The notes: generated by a model from the letters alone, not told the origin. DNA of 64,000 bases from Mogibacterium sp. (GCA_017433975.1 JAFRGD010000012.1:62001-126000); one strand, 5' to 3'; shown: positions 47,315 through 57,510, counted from the stretch's first letter. Numbers and translations are program-made.

Positions 47315-48411
47315 GCAGGATCTGCATTCTTTATACCGGCGGGACGATCGGGATGGTCCGGACAGACAACGGCTACGCGCCAAAGGCGGGCTATCTGGAG
47401 GAAGAAATGGGGCATCTTCGGGACCTGCACCGGCCGGAGATGCCGGAGTGGGACCTCTTTGAATTCGACCCGCTGCTGGACTCGTCCAACATCGCGTACC
47501 CGGAGTGGAACCAGATGGCGCGGGCCATCGAGGCGAACTACGACAAGTATGACGGTTTTGTGGTCCTGCACGGGACCGATACGATGTCCTACAGCGCGTC
47601 GGCGCTGTCGTTCATGCTGGACGGGCTGGCGAAGCCGGTCGTCTTTACCGGCGCCCAAATCCCGCTCTGCGAACCGCGGAGCGACGGGAAGGACAACCTC
47701 ATTACGGCCCTCCTAATCGCGAGCCAGGGTATCGCGAACGAAGTGTCGTTGTACTTTGGCAATCGACTGCTGCGCGGGAACCGCTCGACCAAACAGAGCG
47801 CGGACGGGCTGATCGCGTTCGCTTCCCCGGACTATCCGGACCTCGCGCGGGCCGGTATCCACATCGATTACCGCGTCCGGAGCCTGAACGCCAACGCGAC
47901 GAGCACCGTGGACCTGGCCGCTTTGCGGAAGGCCGCGGGGTTCGGGACGGCTGGCGGGGCAGACGCCGAAGGATCGGAGCCGGAGACCCCGGCGAACGGC
48001 CTGACCGTGACCGAAATCAAAAAGTCCCGGATCGGCGTGATCAAACTCTTTCCGGGAATTCAATTCGATCTGTTTGAACCGATCATGACCGACCGGCTGG
48101 ACGGCCTCGTGCTTGAGACTTTCGGCGCCGGGAACATTCCGGGATACGACGCGTCGCTTCTGCCGCTCATCACGCGGGCCATCGAGAACGGGACCATCGT
48201 CGTGGTCTGCACGCAGTGCCCGCAGGGGACCGTCACGCTGGGGACCTACGAGACCGGCTCTGCACTCCTCAGGGCTGGCGCCGTCAGCGGCTACAACATG
48301 ACGACCGAGGCCACTGTTACCAAACTGGCGTACCTCTACAGCCTCGGCCTGCCGCGCGCGGAGATTCGCCGGCTGATGGAGCAGAACCTCCGCGGGGAAC
48401 TCACGCGATAA
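47311..48411 (+). CDS. L-asparaginase (type I, cytoplasmic)
   Basis: A 366-residue asparaginase with the catalytic Thr12 in [10 protein letters not shown] and the second motif [18 protein letters not shown]; no signal peptide. It hydrolyses Asn to Asp and ammonia. A short Gly/Ala/Glu-rich linker ([18 protein letters not shown]) is inserted near residue 210. The ATG overlaps the uvrA stop by 4 bp, which ties it to the uvr transcript. A bidirectional terminator follows. Confidence 0.92.
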   Translation: MSRICILYTGGTIGMVRTDNGYAPKAGYLEEEMGHLRDLHRPEMPEWDLFEFDPLLDSSNIAYPEWNQMARAIEANYDKYDGFVVLHGTDTMSYSASALSFMLDGLAKPVVFTGAQIPLCEPRSDGKDNLITALLIASQGIANEVSLYFGNRLLRGNRSTKQSADGLIAFASPDYPDLARAGIHIDYRVRSLNANATSTVDLAALRKAAGFGTAGGADAEGSEPETPANGLTVTEIKKSRIGVIKLFPGIQFDLFEPIMTDRLDGLVLETFGAGNIPGYDASLLPLITRAIENGTIVVVCTQCPQGTVTLGTYETGSALLRAGAVSGYNMTTEATVTKLAYLYSLGLPRAEIRRLMEQNLRGELTR

Positions 48412-48440
48412 ACCATATAATAAGACAAAAGTACAAGAAC

Positions 48441-48481
48441 AAAAGAAGAGGCAGCGCGCCGTACGACCGCTGCTTCTTTTT
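48441..48481. terminator. Bidirectional terminator
   Basis: AAAAGAAG and GCAGCG pair with CGCTGC and TTCTTTT with a 2-nt bulge. Each strand ends with a T-rich run. It separates the asparaginase from the convergent amidohydrolase. Confidence 0.75.
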
Positions 48482-48553
48482 AATGTGTGTGGTTCGCATG
48501 GTTTGCGCCGGATCCGAGGGCGGCGCCTCGTGGACTACTGTAGCCTGGTTGCC

Positions 48554-50179
48554 CTATTTCCGGCGGAGTTTGCTCCCGAGAACCGCGAGCACGACGCCCG
48601 GGAGGGAGCGCTTCGGCGTCGGGGTGAAGGCCGCCCGGTCGTAGACGAGCGACCCGCTTCGGTAGGTCCGGAGGACTTGAATGTCGGAGAGGCCCTCGAC
48701 GGATTCTGCGGCCACTTCGTACGGGTCGCGGTCGAGGACGATGAAGTCCGCGTCCATGCCGACGGCGAGGCGGCCCTTGCGGTCTTCGAGGAAGCCGAGC
48801 TTTGCGGCGTTCACGGTGTTCATCTCGAGGCACTCTTGGAGGGTGATCCGCTCAGATTCGACCGGGTGCGTCATGCAGATGCGCGCCCCGTGCAGGACGT
48901 CCATCGGGGTGACGGTGTAGTCCGTGCCGCCGCCGACCAGGATGCCGGCGTCGAGCACCGACCGGTACGGGCTGCAGCGCCGGACGCGGTCGCCGATGAA
49001 GCCTTCATACCCGGAGAAGTCCATCCGCTCGCAGACTTCGATCAGGAGCGGCTGCATGCCGAGGGCGACGCCGAGCTCGGCCGCCTTGGCGATGGCCTCC
49101 GGCGTCGGCTCCTCAAAGTGCTCGATCCGGAGCCGGTGGTCGTCCCGCGGGCAGTCCTTCAGCACGCGCTCGTACACGCGGAGCACCTGGTCGATCGCGG
49201 CGTCGCCGATCGCGTGGAACGAGACCTGGACGCCTTCGCGGTGCGCCGCCATCGTGAAGTCGTACATTTCTTCATCAGTATAGTTCAGGATCCCGCAGGT
49301 GTCCGGCCGGTCGGTGTACGGCTCGGCCATGGCCGCGGAGTGCCCGTCAAAGGCTCCGTCCGCAAAGGCGCAGAGGCAGGCGCGGCGGAGCCGCGGGCTT
49401 TTATTTTTCACGATCTTTTGGACGGCGGCGAGGTCCTTGCAGCCGTCGCTGTACCACATCGGGACGAACTCGGCCTTGAGAATGCCGCGGACGAGGTCCG
49501 TCAGCAGGAGCACGTCCGGGACGTCTTTTCCGAAGACCGTCGTCACGCCGTGGGCGACCGCGTAGTCGTCCACGCGGATGATCCCGTCCACGATGTTCGC
49601 GACGCCGAGCTTCGCGAGGATGTCCCCGAGCATGTTCACGCAGGCCGGGTCTTCGATGATGCCCGTGAGCTCACCGTTCGCGTCGGTGCCGACACCTTCT
49701 TTGGCCGGGTCGACCTTGAGGAGGTCCAGCGCCTTGGAGTTCAGCGCGATCGGGTGGAGGTCGTTGTGGCAGATGAGGATCGGCCGCTGGTCGGAGATTG
49801 CGTCGAGCTCCCGGCGCGTCGGGAAGCGCTTCTCCTCGATCAGCTTGTCCTGGAAGAATGCGGCGAGGATCCAGCCCTTTCCTTCGCCCGCCGCGGCGTG
49901 CTCCCGGATCAGGCGCAGCACGTCCGCGATGCTGGCCGCTCCCGAGAGGTCCGCGCTGGTCATGAAAATCCCGGACGGGATGACGTGCACGTGCGTGTCG
50001 ATGAAGCCCGGCAGCACCGTGTTCCCGCCGAAGTCCAGGACTTCTTTCGCGTCAAAACCGTACGCCTCGTCGCGGCTGCCCGCGAAGGCGACCTTGCCGC
50101 CCCGGATCCCGATGGCCTCGACGTGCGGCTTGGCGCTGTCCATGGTGTATATGTTCCCGAAAATCAGTGTGTCTTTCAT
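48554..50179 (-). CDS. Amidohydrolase family 3 (YtcJ-like) metal-dependent hydrolase
   Basis: A 541-residue protein of the amidohydrolase superfamily. It shows the metal-binding PGFIDTHVHVIPSG, the later VSFHAIGDAAIDQVL and IEHFEEPTPEA, GGGTDYTVTP and the C-terminal GMDADFIVLDRDPYEV. YtcJ-like enzymes act on varied amides; the substrate is not known. ATG 50179 follows GGGAGA. It lies 69 bp after a GPH-type transporter gene, which probably imports its substrate. Confidence 0.85.
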   Translation of the reverse strand: MKDTLIFGNIYTMDSAKPHVEAIGIRGGKVAFAGSRDEAYGFDAKEVLDFGGNTVLPGFIDTHVHVIPSGIFMTSADLSGAASIADVLRLIREHAAAGEGKGWILAAFFQDKLIEEKRFPTRRELDAISDQRPILICHNDLHPIALNSKALDLLKVDPAKEGVGTDANGELTGIIEDPACVNMLGDILAKLGVANIVDGIIRVDDYAVAHGVTTVFGKDVPDVLLLTDLVRGILKAEFVPMWYSDGCKDLAAVQKIVKNKSPRLRRACLCAFADGAFDGHSAAMAEPYTDRPDTCGILNYTDEEMYDFTMAAHREGVQVSFHAIGDAAIDQVLRVYERVLKDCPRDDHRLRIEHFEEPTPEAIAKAAELGVALGMQPLLIEVCERMDFSGYEGFIGDRVRRCSPYRSVLDAGILVGGGTDYTVTPMDVLHGARICMTHPVESERITLQECLEMNTVNAAKLGFLEDRKGRLAVGMDADFIVLDRDPYEVAAESVEGLSDIQVLRTYRSGSLVYDRAAFTPTPKRSLPGVVLAVLGSKLRRK

Positions 50180-50248
50180 GAGAAGTCTCCCGGCGGGTCC
50201 GGCCCCGCCATTCTATAGAAATCGGTTCGAAAAGCTGCGCGCGGGCGT

Positions 50249-51703
50249 CTACAGGCCCTTCAGCACCGCCGGGTCGAACGGTTCGCCCTGCTCGCGCAGT
50301 TCGTTCGCGCGCGTCAGTTCCCGGAAACGTTCGCGGGTCAGCGGGTAGATGACCGCAAAGAGAACCGCCGGCACGAGGAACAGGGTTGGCGAAAGGCCGT
50401 ACAGCCAGCGGATGCCGGCGACCGCCGCGGCGCTCTGCACTTCGGAGCTCTCGACAAAGCCCACGATCTGCAGCCCGACGCCGACGACCAGCGATCCGGC
50501 CGCGTTGCCAAACTTCATGAAGAGGCCGATGAGCGAGGTGTAGAGGCCGTCCGGCCGCTCCCCGCTCCGCAGCTGCTCGACGATGGCGGTGTCGTACGAC
50601 ATCGCGTAGACCATGGTCCAGTACCCCGCGTTACCGATTGCGAACAGGATGACGTGGACGATGATCGTGCCCCACGAGATCGGCAGCAGGATAATGAGCA
50701 CGTAAGAGACCGCGTAGATTGCGAGCCCCGCGATCATGACCGGCCGCTTGCCGAGTTTTTTTGCGACGACCCCGACCACACCGGCGCAGGCGATGACGAG
50801 CACCCCCTGTAGCGCGTAGACGATGGAAGTCTCGCCCTCGTTGAAGCCGTAGGTGAAGGTGAGCAGGTACACCGCGAGCCCGGAGGCGAGGGTGACCGTC
50901 ACGTTGACGAAGAAGGTGATCCAGATCAGCTGGCGGAGCGACTTGTTGCGGAAGGCCTTACGGGCGTTCCGGAAGAATAAGCCTTTTTCGGCCGCGTCGG
51001 AGCCGTCCGACGTTACGGCGGCAGCGTTGCCCGGCAGCTTCTCCTGGAGGTTCGGGTTCGCAGGCTCTTTGCCGCGGAGCAGCCAGCAGCTGACTTCGTA
51101 GACGACCATCGTCAGGACGCCGTAGATCACGCCGGACATGGCCCAGCCCGCGTTGGACGAGCCGGTGATGTTGGTGAACGCTTCGACCAGCAGGAGCGGC
51201 GTACCGACCGCGATGAGCGTGCCGATGCCCATCAGGGCGACCGCGAAAGACCGGAGCCGCGTGCGCTCGTCGAAGTCCTCCGAGAGCTCGGACCCGAGCG
51301 AGATGTGCGGGATGACGCAGATCGTGAGCGCCAGCCAATAGAACATGTTGACGACGATGTAGTAGGCGATTTTGAGCCCGCCCGGCAGGTTCACGTTGAC
51401 GAACAGGAGCGAGATCGAGACCCCGAAGAGGATCGCGCCGCTCATGATGAACGGCCGGCGCCGCCCGCGCGGGTTGCGCGTCCGGTCGGACCAGTTGCCG
51501 ATAATCGGGTCGGTGATGGCGTCCCACAGGACGGCGAGCGCCGAGATGACGCCCGCGACGGCCGGCTTGATGCCCGCCTGTGTCGTCAGGAAGAAGGAGA
51601 AGAAGGAAAAGAACACGTTATATCCGATTCCTTCGCCGACCGCGCCGACGCCGTAGCTGAGCAGCGTGCCGAGGCTGAGTTTCTTAGGTTGCGATGAGTC
51701 CAT
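50249..51703 (-). CDS. GPH-family cation symporter (MFS)
   Basis: A 484-residue, 12-helix transporter. Signatures of the glycoside-pentoside-hexuronide:cation group are SYGVGAVGEGIGYNVFFSFF, LWDAITDPIIGNWSDRTRNPRGRRRPFI and the mid-protein RTRLRSFAVALMGIGTL. The central loop carries a Pro/Ala-rich stretch. ATG 51703 has a weak ribosome site. A promoter with two palindromic operator-like sites precedes it. With the amidohydrolase it forms a catabolic operon; the substrate (sugar or amide conjugate) is unknown. Confidence 0.88.
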   Translation of the reverse strand: MDSSQPKKLSLGTLLSYGVGAVGEGIGYNVFFSFFSFFLTTQAGIKPAVAGVISALAVLWDAITDPIIGNWSDRTRNPRGRRRPFIMSGAILFGVSISLLFVNVNLPGGLKIAYYIVVNMFYWLALTICVIPHISLGSELSEDFDERTRLRSFAVALMGIGTLIAVGTPLLLVEAFTNITGSSNAGWAMSGVIYGVLTMVVYEVSCWLLRGKEPANPNLQEKLPGNAAAVTSDGSDAAEKGLFFRNARKAFRNKSLRQLIWITFFVNVTVTLASGLAVYLLTFTYGFNEGETSIVYALQGVLVIACAGVVGVVAKKLGKRPVMIAGLAIYAVSYVLIILLPISWGTIIVHVILFAIGNAGYWTMVYAMSYDTAIVEQLRSGERPDGLYTSLIGLFMKFGNAAGSLVVGVGLQIVGFVESSEVQSAAAVAGIRWLYGLSPTLFLVPAVLFAVIYPLTRERFRELTRANELREQGEPFDPAVLKGL

Positions 51704-51747
51704 GAGTCATTCTTTCTGTAATGCATGCGGCCTGCGCGAACGCGTGC

Positions 51748-51824
51748 GGTTTGCGCAAACCAGGGGCTATGTGATGCATCCATTTTACTTTACTACGGTA
51801 GCGTTGTAAAGCGGCAAACGTTGC
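51748..51824 (-). promoter_or_regulatory. Promoter and LacI-type operator-like sites of the transporter operon
   Basis: On the minus strand TTTACA, 17-bp spacer, TAAAAT (51782-51810). Downstream lies the perfect palindrome GGTTTGCGCAAACC (51748-51761), and just upstream of the -35 GCAAACGTTGC (51814-51824). Both resemble LacI/GalR-family operators. No such regulator gene is in the window. Confidence 0.6.
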
Positions 51825-51872
51825 GGCTGTGATGTGTGTTTCAATGCATATGGAATCGATGTCAGTTTCACT

Positions 51873-52081
51873 TTTGTATCGGATGCAGCGCGTGTGGTTG
51901 GTAATGATACAAATAACATAACGGGTTGGTCGTATATGAAAGGGCTGTTTGTATCCACATTCAATGAAAAACCATGAATTGATACAAAAGAATCGAAAGC
52001 GCACGTCAAAAGTGTTTCCAAAGCGGTTCGTAACGGCAGAAAGTTGTATCGCTTTATTGAGCAGCGTTGATTACGATACAA
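51873..52081. repeat. Three TTTGTATC/GATACAAA inverted pairs in an AT-rich gap
   Basis: The 606-bp gap 51704-52309 has no convincing gene. Within it are TTTGTATC-N25-GATACAAA at 51873-51913 and again at 51948-51988 (same 41-bp span, different inner sequence), and TTGTATC-N24-GATACAA at 52044-52081. A terminator-like hairpin follows at 52115. It could be a set of regulator sites or hairpins in a small RNA. Confidence 0.6.
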
Positions 52082-52114
52082 ATACGAAAACAGCCGACTT
52101 GTCGGGAAAAGCGC

Positions 52115-52150
52115 CCGGAGCCACATCATGTAGTGGTTTCCGGTCTTTTT
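52115..52150 (+). terminator. Terminator-like hairpin inside the gap
   Basis: CCGGA and CCAC pair with GTGG and TCCGG around a short loop, followed by TCTTTTTTG. No annotated plus-strand gene lies upstream, so a non-coding transcript is possible. Confidence 0.6.
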
Positions 52151-52309
52151 TGTTGGCTGAACCAAAAAAGTTCCGGTTTTTTTGTGCTACGGTTGACGGA
52201 TAAACAAAAGATAAAATTTGCACTTTGGTATACTTATCATATATATCCTGGAGGAGTCCGCGCGCCTGAACGCGTTGCAACGCAAGGGGTTCGCGCAGCG
52301 GAGCAGACA

Positions 52310-53878
52310 ATGATGAAGAAACAGACACTTCCGTCATCCTGGTATACGCCGGCCGTTTCGCTCGACGAACACGGTAACGTGAATACGTCGTGGCTCGACC
52401 GCGACATGGCCGAGCGGTACGAAGCCGGGCAGGGCATCCTGGTCCCGGTGGCGTCCACGGACGGACGGATTCTCTCGGAAAAGCGCCAAAAGGCGATTTT
52501 GAAACATTATTTGACGGTAAAGTCGCACGAGCGGTTCGACCTGATGGTCGGCGTGCTCCGGCGCGACCCGGAGGAGACGGTCACCCAGATCCTGCGCTGG
52601 TGCGAGCTGTTCCAGCGGCTGACGGGCAAGCGGCGGACCAGAGAGGCTCTGCGGCGGATCGGCGTGCGCGCGTTCGCGGTGTGCTCGCCGCGCAACGTGA
52701 CCAACCCGGTCGTGCAGCGCGAGACGTTCCTCGAAGCCCTCGACCTCGGCCTGCCGACGGTGATCTACCAGGTGCCGCACCTCTCCGGCGCGACCGTCGA
52801 CCAGGACCTCATCCGCGAGCTGGTCAACAAATATGACAACCTGCTGCTGGTCCTGACGGATGAAGAGGCCGGCGCAATGGAACGGGCCGAGGCGCCTGTT
52901 GAGGCTGAGACCGACAAAGCCGTGACCGAAGCGGCCGCAGAGGCCGAAACACCGGTCGCCACCGAAGCCGTGAGCGACGAAGCGACGGAAGACCTTGCCG
53001 TCGAGGCGTCCGCTGTCGCCGCAACCACCGACGAGGCGACGGAACCGCTTGACGAAACGCCGGCCCTCACCGCCGACGACTTCGAACCGGCCACGTCAGA
53101 AAAACTGGAAGCCCCGGAAACCGCGGAAACTTCCGACAAGTCGGACGCCCCGGAAACCGCAGAACCGTCCGACAAGTCGGAAGCCCCGGAGCGCCCGGCA
53201 AAGCCGGAAAAGCCAGCCAAACGGGAACTCACGCAGGAGGAGAAGAACAAGCGCCTTCGCCGCGTGATCGCCGCGGAGCTCGTCGCCGCCGTCCTGATGA
53301 CGTTCCTTCTGTTTGACACGGTACAGGTGCAGGCCGCGGAAAAGCGCAGCGATGCGATCGCCGTCGCGTCCGCCACAAAGTTCATGTCAAACGCTTCGCC
53401 GGTCGTCGCCCAGGGCAAAACCGTCGTCAATCAGGAAGCGTCCGACGCGGTCATCCACGCACGGATCGAACGGCTGCGGGAGACGGCCCGCAACCTCGAA
53501 TACATCGAAGAAGAACGCGACTACGACATCGAAGAGTCCGAGACGTACAAACTGGTCCAGGGCGCTTACGAGTGGGACGGCCCGGTAATCAATCCGATGA
53601 TCGGCACAGTCACCGGCCCGAACGGCCGCGAGACGTACTACAACCTCAACATGGGAGGCGTGGTCGCAATCATGCGCCGCATGGGCAATACCGACACGTA
53701 CTGGGTCCGCAGCGACGGCTGCAAGATGCTGGGCAACTACGTCATGGTGGCAGCCGACCTCAACGTCCACCCGCGCGGCTCCATCGTCCGGTCGAGCCGC
53801 GGCCTCGCGATCGTCTGCGACACGGGCACGTTCGCCAGAACCAACCCGCAGCAGCTCGACATCGCGGTGTCCTGGTAG
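52310..53878 (+). CDS. Bitopic membrane protein: DapA/aldolase-like N-terminus, acidic linker, membrane helix, 3D-like C-terminal domain
   Basis: A 522-residue protein. Residues about 30-185 read like part of a DHDPS/NAL aldolase: LVPVASTDGRILSEKRQKAI, GVRAFAVCSPRNVTNPVVQ and IYQVPHLSGATVDQDLI (compare YNVP). The Schiff-base Lys strand appears replaced (LLLVLTDEEA). Then come an Ala/Glu/Thr/Pro-rich linker (about 185-315), a helix (about 317-340) and a C-terminal 3D-like double-psi barrel (KMLGNYVMVAAD...VCDTGTF...LDIAVSW). ATG 52310 follows GGAGCAGACA; TTGCAC with TATATA (52218-52245) may be its promoter. The 3D domain suggests a cell-wall role outside. Confidence 0.65.
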   Translation: MMKKQTLPSSWYTPAVSLDEHGNVNTSWLDRDMAERYEAGQGILVPVASTDGRILSEKRQKAILKHYLTVKSHERFDLMVGVLRRDPEETVTQILRWCELFQRLTGKRRTREALRRIGVRAFAVCSPRNVTNPVVQRETFLEALDLGLPTVIYQVPHLSGATVDQDLIRELVNKYDNLLLVLTDEEAGAMERAEAPVEAETDKAVTEAAAEAETPVATEAVSDEATEDLAVEASAVAATTDEATEPLDETPALTADDFEPATSEKLEAPETAETSDKSDAPETAEPSDKSEAPERPAKPEKPAKRELTQEEKNKRLRRVIAAELVAAVLMTFLLFDTVQVQAAEKRSDAIAVASATKFMSNASPVVAQGKTVVNQEASDAVIHARIERLRETARNLEYIEEERDYDIEESETYKLVQGAYEWDGPVINPMIGTVTGPNGRETYYNLNMGGVVAIMRRMGNTDTYWVRSDGCKMLGNYVMVAADLNVHPRGSIVRSSRGLAIVCDTGTFARTNPQQLDIAVSW

Positions 53879-53922
53879 GGTTTCCTACCTTCCCGGTGCC
53901 CGTCAAACCAATGATGCCAATC

Positions 53923-53953
53923 AAACCGTCCCTGACGCGGGGACGGTTTTCTT
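53923..53953 (+). terminator. Terminator
   Basis: AAACCGTCCC pairs perfectly with GGGACGGTTT (7-nt loop), then TCTT. It ends the preceding membrane-protein gene. Confidence 0.8.
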
Positions 53954-54011
53954 ATCCTGAAAACACATCATGAACCGTTTTCGTGACATTTTTGACTTTT
54001 TTTCGTTTTCC

Positions 54012-54043
54012 TCAAACCGAACTCTTTTGAAATGGCACTAATA
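54012..54043 (+). promoter_or_regulatory. ECF-type promoter-like motif, copy 1 (sigma fusion gene)
   Basis: TCAAACC (54012-54018), 17-bp spacer, CACTAATA (54036-54043). The same elements with the same spacer occur upstream of the next gene at 57594-57625. The block from AATGGCACTAATA to AAGG is shared almost base for base. It is unlike the sigma-A promoters elsewhere in the window. Confidence 0.7.
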
Positions 54044-54162
54044 GACAAAAGGCAAGCAGTCCGAACGCAATTGACAGGCAACGCAGACGAAACATATAAT
54101 GTGTTATGTAAAAACCGTCATTAATCCATTCAGACGCATGTTCATCGGGAAGGTAAAGCTAA

Positions 54163-57100
54163 ATGAGCCAAATGACAGAAATGAACAAAGAATATCTGAC
54201 GAAACAGGTCATCGCATATCAGAACGGCGATGAGGCCGCCTTCGGGCAGATTTATTCGCTAATCAGTGACAAGCTTTTCAGACATGCGATGGTCATGATG
54301 AAAAACCGCTCTGAGGCGGAAGATCTGCTGCAGGATACCATGATCCAGATCGTGAAGTCGATTGGAACCCTCAGAGACCCGGCAGCTTTTACGACGTGGA
54401 GCGTTCAAATCATGCGCAATGTTTACATGCATCAGCTGCGCAAAACCAAGGCCGTGCTGGCACGGGACGAGGAAGATCTGGAAATCATTGAGAACATAAC
54501 AGACGAAGACTGGTCCTACCGTCCTGACACTGTGGTAGACGTCGCTGGAATCGGGGACATCGTCAAGGAAGAGCTGGAGCGGTTGCCGGAAGCGCAGCGC
54601 ACAGCGATGGTCGCTTTCTATTACGACGGTCTTTCGGTTCGCGAGATTGCGGAGATGATGGGCGCTTCGGAGAATACGACCAAGTCGAGGCTTTTTGCGG
54701 GCAGAAAAGCGATGAAGCACGGCATCGAGAAGTACGAACAGCGGACTGGCGTCAGACTGCACGAGTTCGCGCCGGCTTCGATTCTCATCGGCGCGCTGCG
54801 GCAGATCTTTGCAGGCGCAGAGTACACGTTGGGCGCAGCATTGCAGCGGATCTTCCAGCAGGTGGTGGAGGCGACCGGTCTTTCCTTGGCAAAGCTGCCT
54901 GTTCCTAAAACCACGGCGCCGCAGTCGACCCCACAGCCTGGCACGCGGCCGGCGCCGCAGACCGGCACGCAGTCGACGCCACAACAGGCGCCACAAACTG
55001 GTACACAGCCGACGCCGCAGCAGGCTCCACAGTCAGCACCGCAACAGGCGCCACAGACCAGTTCGCAACCGACGCCGCAACAGCCACCGCAGCCTGCGCC
55101 ACAGCAGGCGCCACAGTCCGCGCCGCAGACTGGTACACAGTCGACGCCACAGCAGGTGCCGCAGACCGGCACACAGCCGGCGCCACAACAGGCGCCACAG
55201 TCTGCACCGCAACAGGCGCCGCAGCCTGCGCCGCAGCAGGCCCCACAGTCTGCGCCGCGGCCGACGTCGCAATCTGCCCCGCGGCCGACGCTGCAGCAAG
55301 CACCGCAGCCGACTCCACAACAAGCCCCGCGGCCGACGTTGCAGCCGTCACCGGCACAAACACCAACGTACTCCGCGTCACAGCCGTCACTGGCACAAAC
55401 ACCAACGTACTCCGCGCCGCAGCCGTCACCGGTACAAACTCCAGTGCAGCCGGCGCCGACTCCCGCTCCGGGCAATCCGTCCATGCCGCGCGGCGTTGAT
55501 TCCGCATCTCACGCAGGGGGAATAGAGGATCAGGCGGCAGACAAAGCGGCGGAGGAGGCTCGGCGGCTTGAGAGGCAAAAGGCACGCAAAGCGCAGAATG
55601 ACGACCTTGCGGAGCTCAATCAAAACCGCGCGAAAAACGAGCGGAGGAAAAAGAATATAAGAGAAGAGATGCGGGCCAGCCGTTTCAGGCTGGTCGGCAG
55701 GGCTGCGCTGATCCGCAAGCTGATTGCGGGCCTCCTCGCAGTGGGCTTGCTTGGCGGCGCCGGCGCAGCTGTATTGAAACACTTTGCCGGAGGAGCAAGC
55801 GCTGAACGGATGATCAGCGATTACAGTAAGGCGTACCTGTCAGTGCTCTACATGTATGAGAAAGACATCCGCGATTACGATTGGCAATACTATTTTGATG
55901 TCGAATATCATTATGGCTTTACTGATACGCCTGTGTCGCAGACCGAGGGGGCGCCGGACTTCACAGCGCGGCCTTGTGCTCTGAAGGACATCGATCAGGA
56001 CGGGGTTCCGGAACTGTTCATAATGACTTCTGTGATTGACAGCAGAACCGATTCCGTCGTTGTTCTCGACGCAGACCTGCACATCTTTACATATAAGGAC
56101 GGGAAACTCCGTGAACTGAAGTACGAAATGGACTATCCGGGCGAGCACCCCGCTGAGTATTATGAAGAGTGGTTCGGATATTATGGTATAAACCATAATG
56201 GGCGAATGGTCCATTTCACCACAGGGGTCGATCCTTCTTCGACATATGTGATCTTTACCGGAAAGACCGCAGGGACGCTCTATATCCTGACTACGAATAC
56301 GGGTTCCGAGGAATATGAGATCCGTATGCGGAAGTATTCCATGGAAAGCGACGCCGGCAGCAGCGGACTTTCGATCTTGTCGGAAACGTTTGTCACAGAC
56401 GCGCTGGCGGGAATCTTTACTTCCGATGATCCGGCCGCTGAGATGAACGCCGCGATTGAAGACATGGACGACATGGTTTTGTACGGAGGACAAGAGGGTT
56501 TCTTCTCCTATGGTTCCGGTCAGTACCTGCCGGACGCCAAAACAAACGGCTGGCACAGCGTCGATGACTATGGCAGCGTTTCAATTGCGCCGGAGAAATT
56601 CCAGGGCTGTCTCTCCATGACTTATGATGAGATTGTTGCCTATCTGCTGGGACAGGTCATCGAAGAGGACGATGACAGCAATGGAAGCACTTCCGATGAT
56701 CCGGGAGCATTCGTTCAGATAAAGCGGGACGGGACCCTGGAGCAGGCGGGCAATACGCTGTTCCGATATGACTACGATACCGGCAGGCTGAACTATGGCA
56801 GAATCGGCAGCAAGCTGAACGAATCATTCGACGGGGATGCCGTCGCGGGAATCGGCAGCATTTATTCAGATGGAAACAGCATAGTGTATCTCGCGTATTC
56901 GAACCGTGACGAGTGGTTGGGCGCTCCTACCTATCTTAAGAAATATGATCTCGCAAGCGGAACAGAAGAGCTTTTGTACGAGTTTGAGGGCGTCCCGGAT
57001 CCGAACGTTTCACACTATATAGGAGCAGTGTACGATGGTGTAGCGTATATCGGCTTTACGGACAAGGACAGGCTCTGGGCCTTCAATCTGGAAAGCGGAG

Positions 57101-57510
57101 AGCTTACTGCCTTGAATGAGCACGGATATATGCAGGAGCGGTCCGGTAAGTATGTACTGGTAATGGGCCACAGCACCCTGAACCCGCAGGAATTCATGCC
57201 GGCGGACATATACGAACTCACCGGAGATGGCATGAAGCATGTCGCCAGCCTTGGCAGCAGCGTTTCCGTCGCGACCGATGTCATAGACGGGAAGTTCTAT
57301 TACACCGTTTACTCGGATAACCAGCAGACAGCAGAGGTGCACAGGCGCAATCCGGACGGCTCGGGTGACGAGCAGATTGCGCATTTCCACCTCGACAACG
57401 GGAATAACATCCTGGTGGAAAAATTCACTTCAACGTATTGCATCGTGTGGTTCGGAAGCCTTAAATACAAATACATATATGAAACAGGGGAAGGGATTCC
57501 TCTGAACTGA
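54163..57510 (+). CDS. Membrane-tethered ECF sigma factor with Pro/Gln linker and large extracellular domain
   Basis: A 1115-residue fusion. Residues about 20-90 are sigma-2 ([17 protein letters not shown]), about 130-185 sigma-4 ([27 protein letters not shown]). Residues about 247-440 are Pro/Gln/Ala/Thr repeats of the type [13 protein letters not shown] charged helical stretch precedes a membrane helix (about 519-541). The outer part starts with [12 protein letters not shown] (about 609), an FG-GAP/EF-like motif, and ends in propeller-like repeats ([18 protein letters not shown]). ATG 54163 follows GGAAGG. No separate anti-sigma gene is adjacent. Release by proteolysis or signalling through the helix is inferred. 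Confidence 0.85.
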   Translation: MSQMTEMNKEYLTKQVIAYQNGDEAAFGQIYSLISDKLFRHAMVMMKNRSEAEDLLQDTMIQIVKSIGTLRDPAAFTTWSVQIMRNVYMHQLRKTKAVLARDEEDLEIIENITDEDWSYRPDTVVDVAGIGDIVKEELERLPEAQRTAMVAFYYDGLSVREIAEMMGASENTTKSRLFAGRKAMKHGIEKYEQRTGVRLHEFAPASILIGALRQIFAGAEYTLGAALQRIFQQVVEATGLSLAKLPVPKTTAPQSTPQPGTRPAPQTGTQSTPQQAPQTGTQPTPQQAPQSAPQQAPQTSSQPTPQQPPQPAPQQAPQSAPQTGTQSTPQQVPQTGTQPAPQQAPQSAPQQAPQPAPQQAPQSAPRPTSQSAPRPTLQQAPQPTPQQAPRPTLQPSPAQTPTYSASQPSLAQTPTYSAPQPSPVQTPVQPAPTPAPGNPSMPRGVDSASHAGGIEDQAADKAAEEARRLERQKARKAQNDDLAELNQNRAKNERRKKNIREEMRASRFRLVGRAALIRKLIAGLLAVGLLGGAGAAVLKHFAGGASAERMISDYSKAYLSVLYMYEKDIRDYDWQYYFDVEYHYGFTDTPVSQTEGAPDFTARPCALKDIDQDGVPELFIMTSVIDSRTDSVVVLDADLHIFTYKDGKLRELKYEMDYPGEHPAEYYEEWFGYYGINHNGRMVHFTTGVDPSSTYVIFTGKTAGTLYILTTNTGSEEYEIRMRKYSMESDAGSSGLSILSETFVTDALAGIFTSDDPAAEMNAAIEDMDDMVLYGGQEGFFSYGSGQYLPDAKTNGWHSVDDYGSVSIAPEKFQGCLSMTYDEIVAYLLGQVIEEDDDSNGSTSDDPGAFVQIKRDGTLEQAGNTLFRYDYDTGRLNYGRIGSKLNESFDGDAVAGIGSIYSDGNSIVYLAYSNRDEWLGAPTYLKKYDLASGTEELLYEFEGVPDPNVSHYIGAVYDGVAYIGFTDKDRLWAFNLESGELTALNEHGYMQERSGKYVLVMGHSTLNPQEFMPADIYELTGDGMKHVASLGSSVSVATDVIDGKFYYTVYSDNQQTAEVHRRNPDGSGDEQIAHFHLDNGNNILVEKFTSTYCIVWFGSLKYKYIYETGEGIPLN

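Noticed and set aside
51873-52081. CRISPR or integron attC array
   Set aside because: Repeats are only 7-8 bp, alternate in orientation, and no cas or integrase gene is present.
51785-52165. A 126-residue open frame in the gap before the DapA-like fusion
   Set aside because: No ribosome site, no recognisable motif, and it runs through the inverted-repeat array and the terminator-like hairpin.
52067-52309. N-terminal extension of the DapA-like fusion protein
   Set aside because: It crosses a terminator-like hairpin and a likely promoter. ATG 52310 has a ribosome site.
54903-55480. CRISPR-like or satellite array
   Set aside because: The repeats are in-frame Pro/Gln/Ala/Thr codons with irregular unit length and no spacers; they encode the linker of the sigma fusion.
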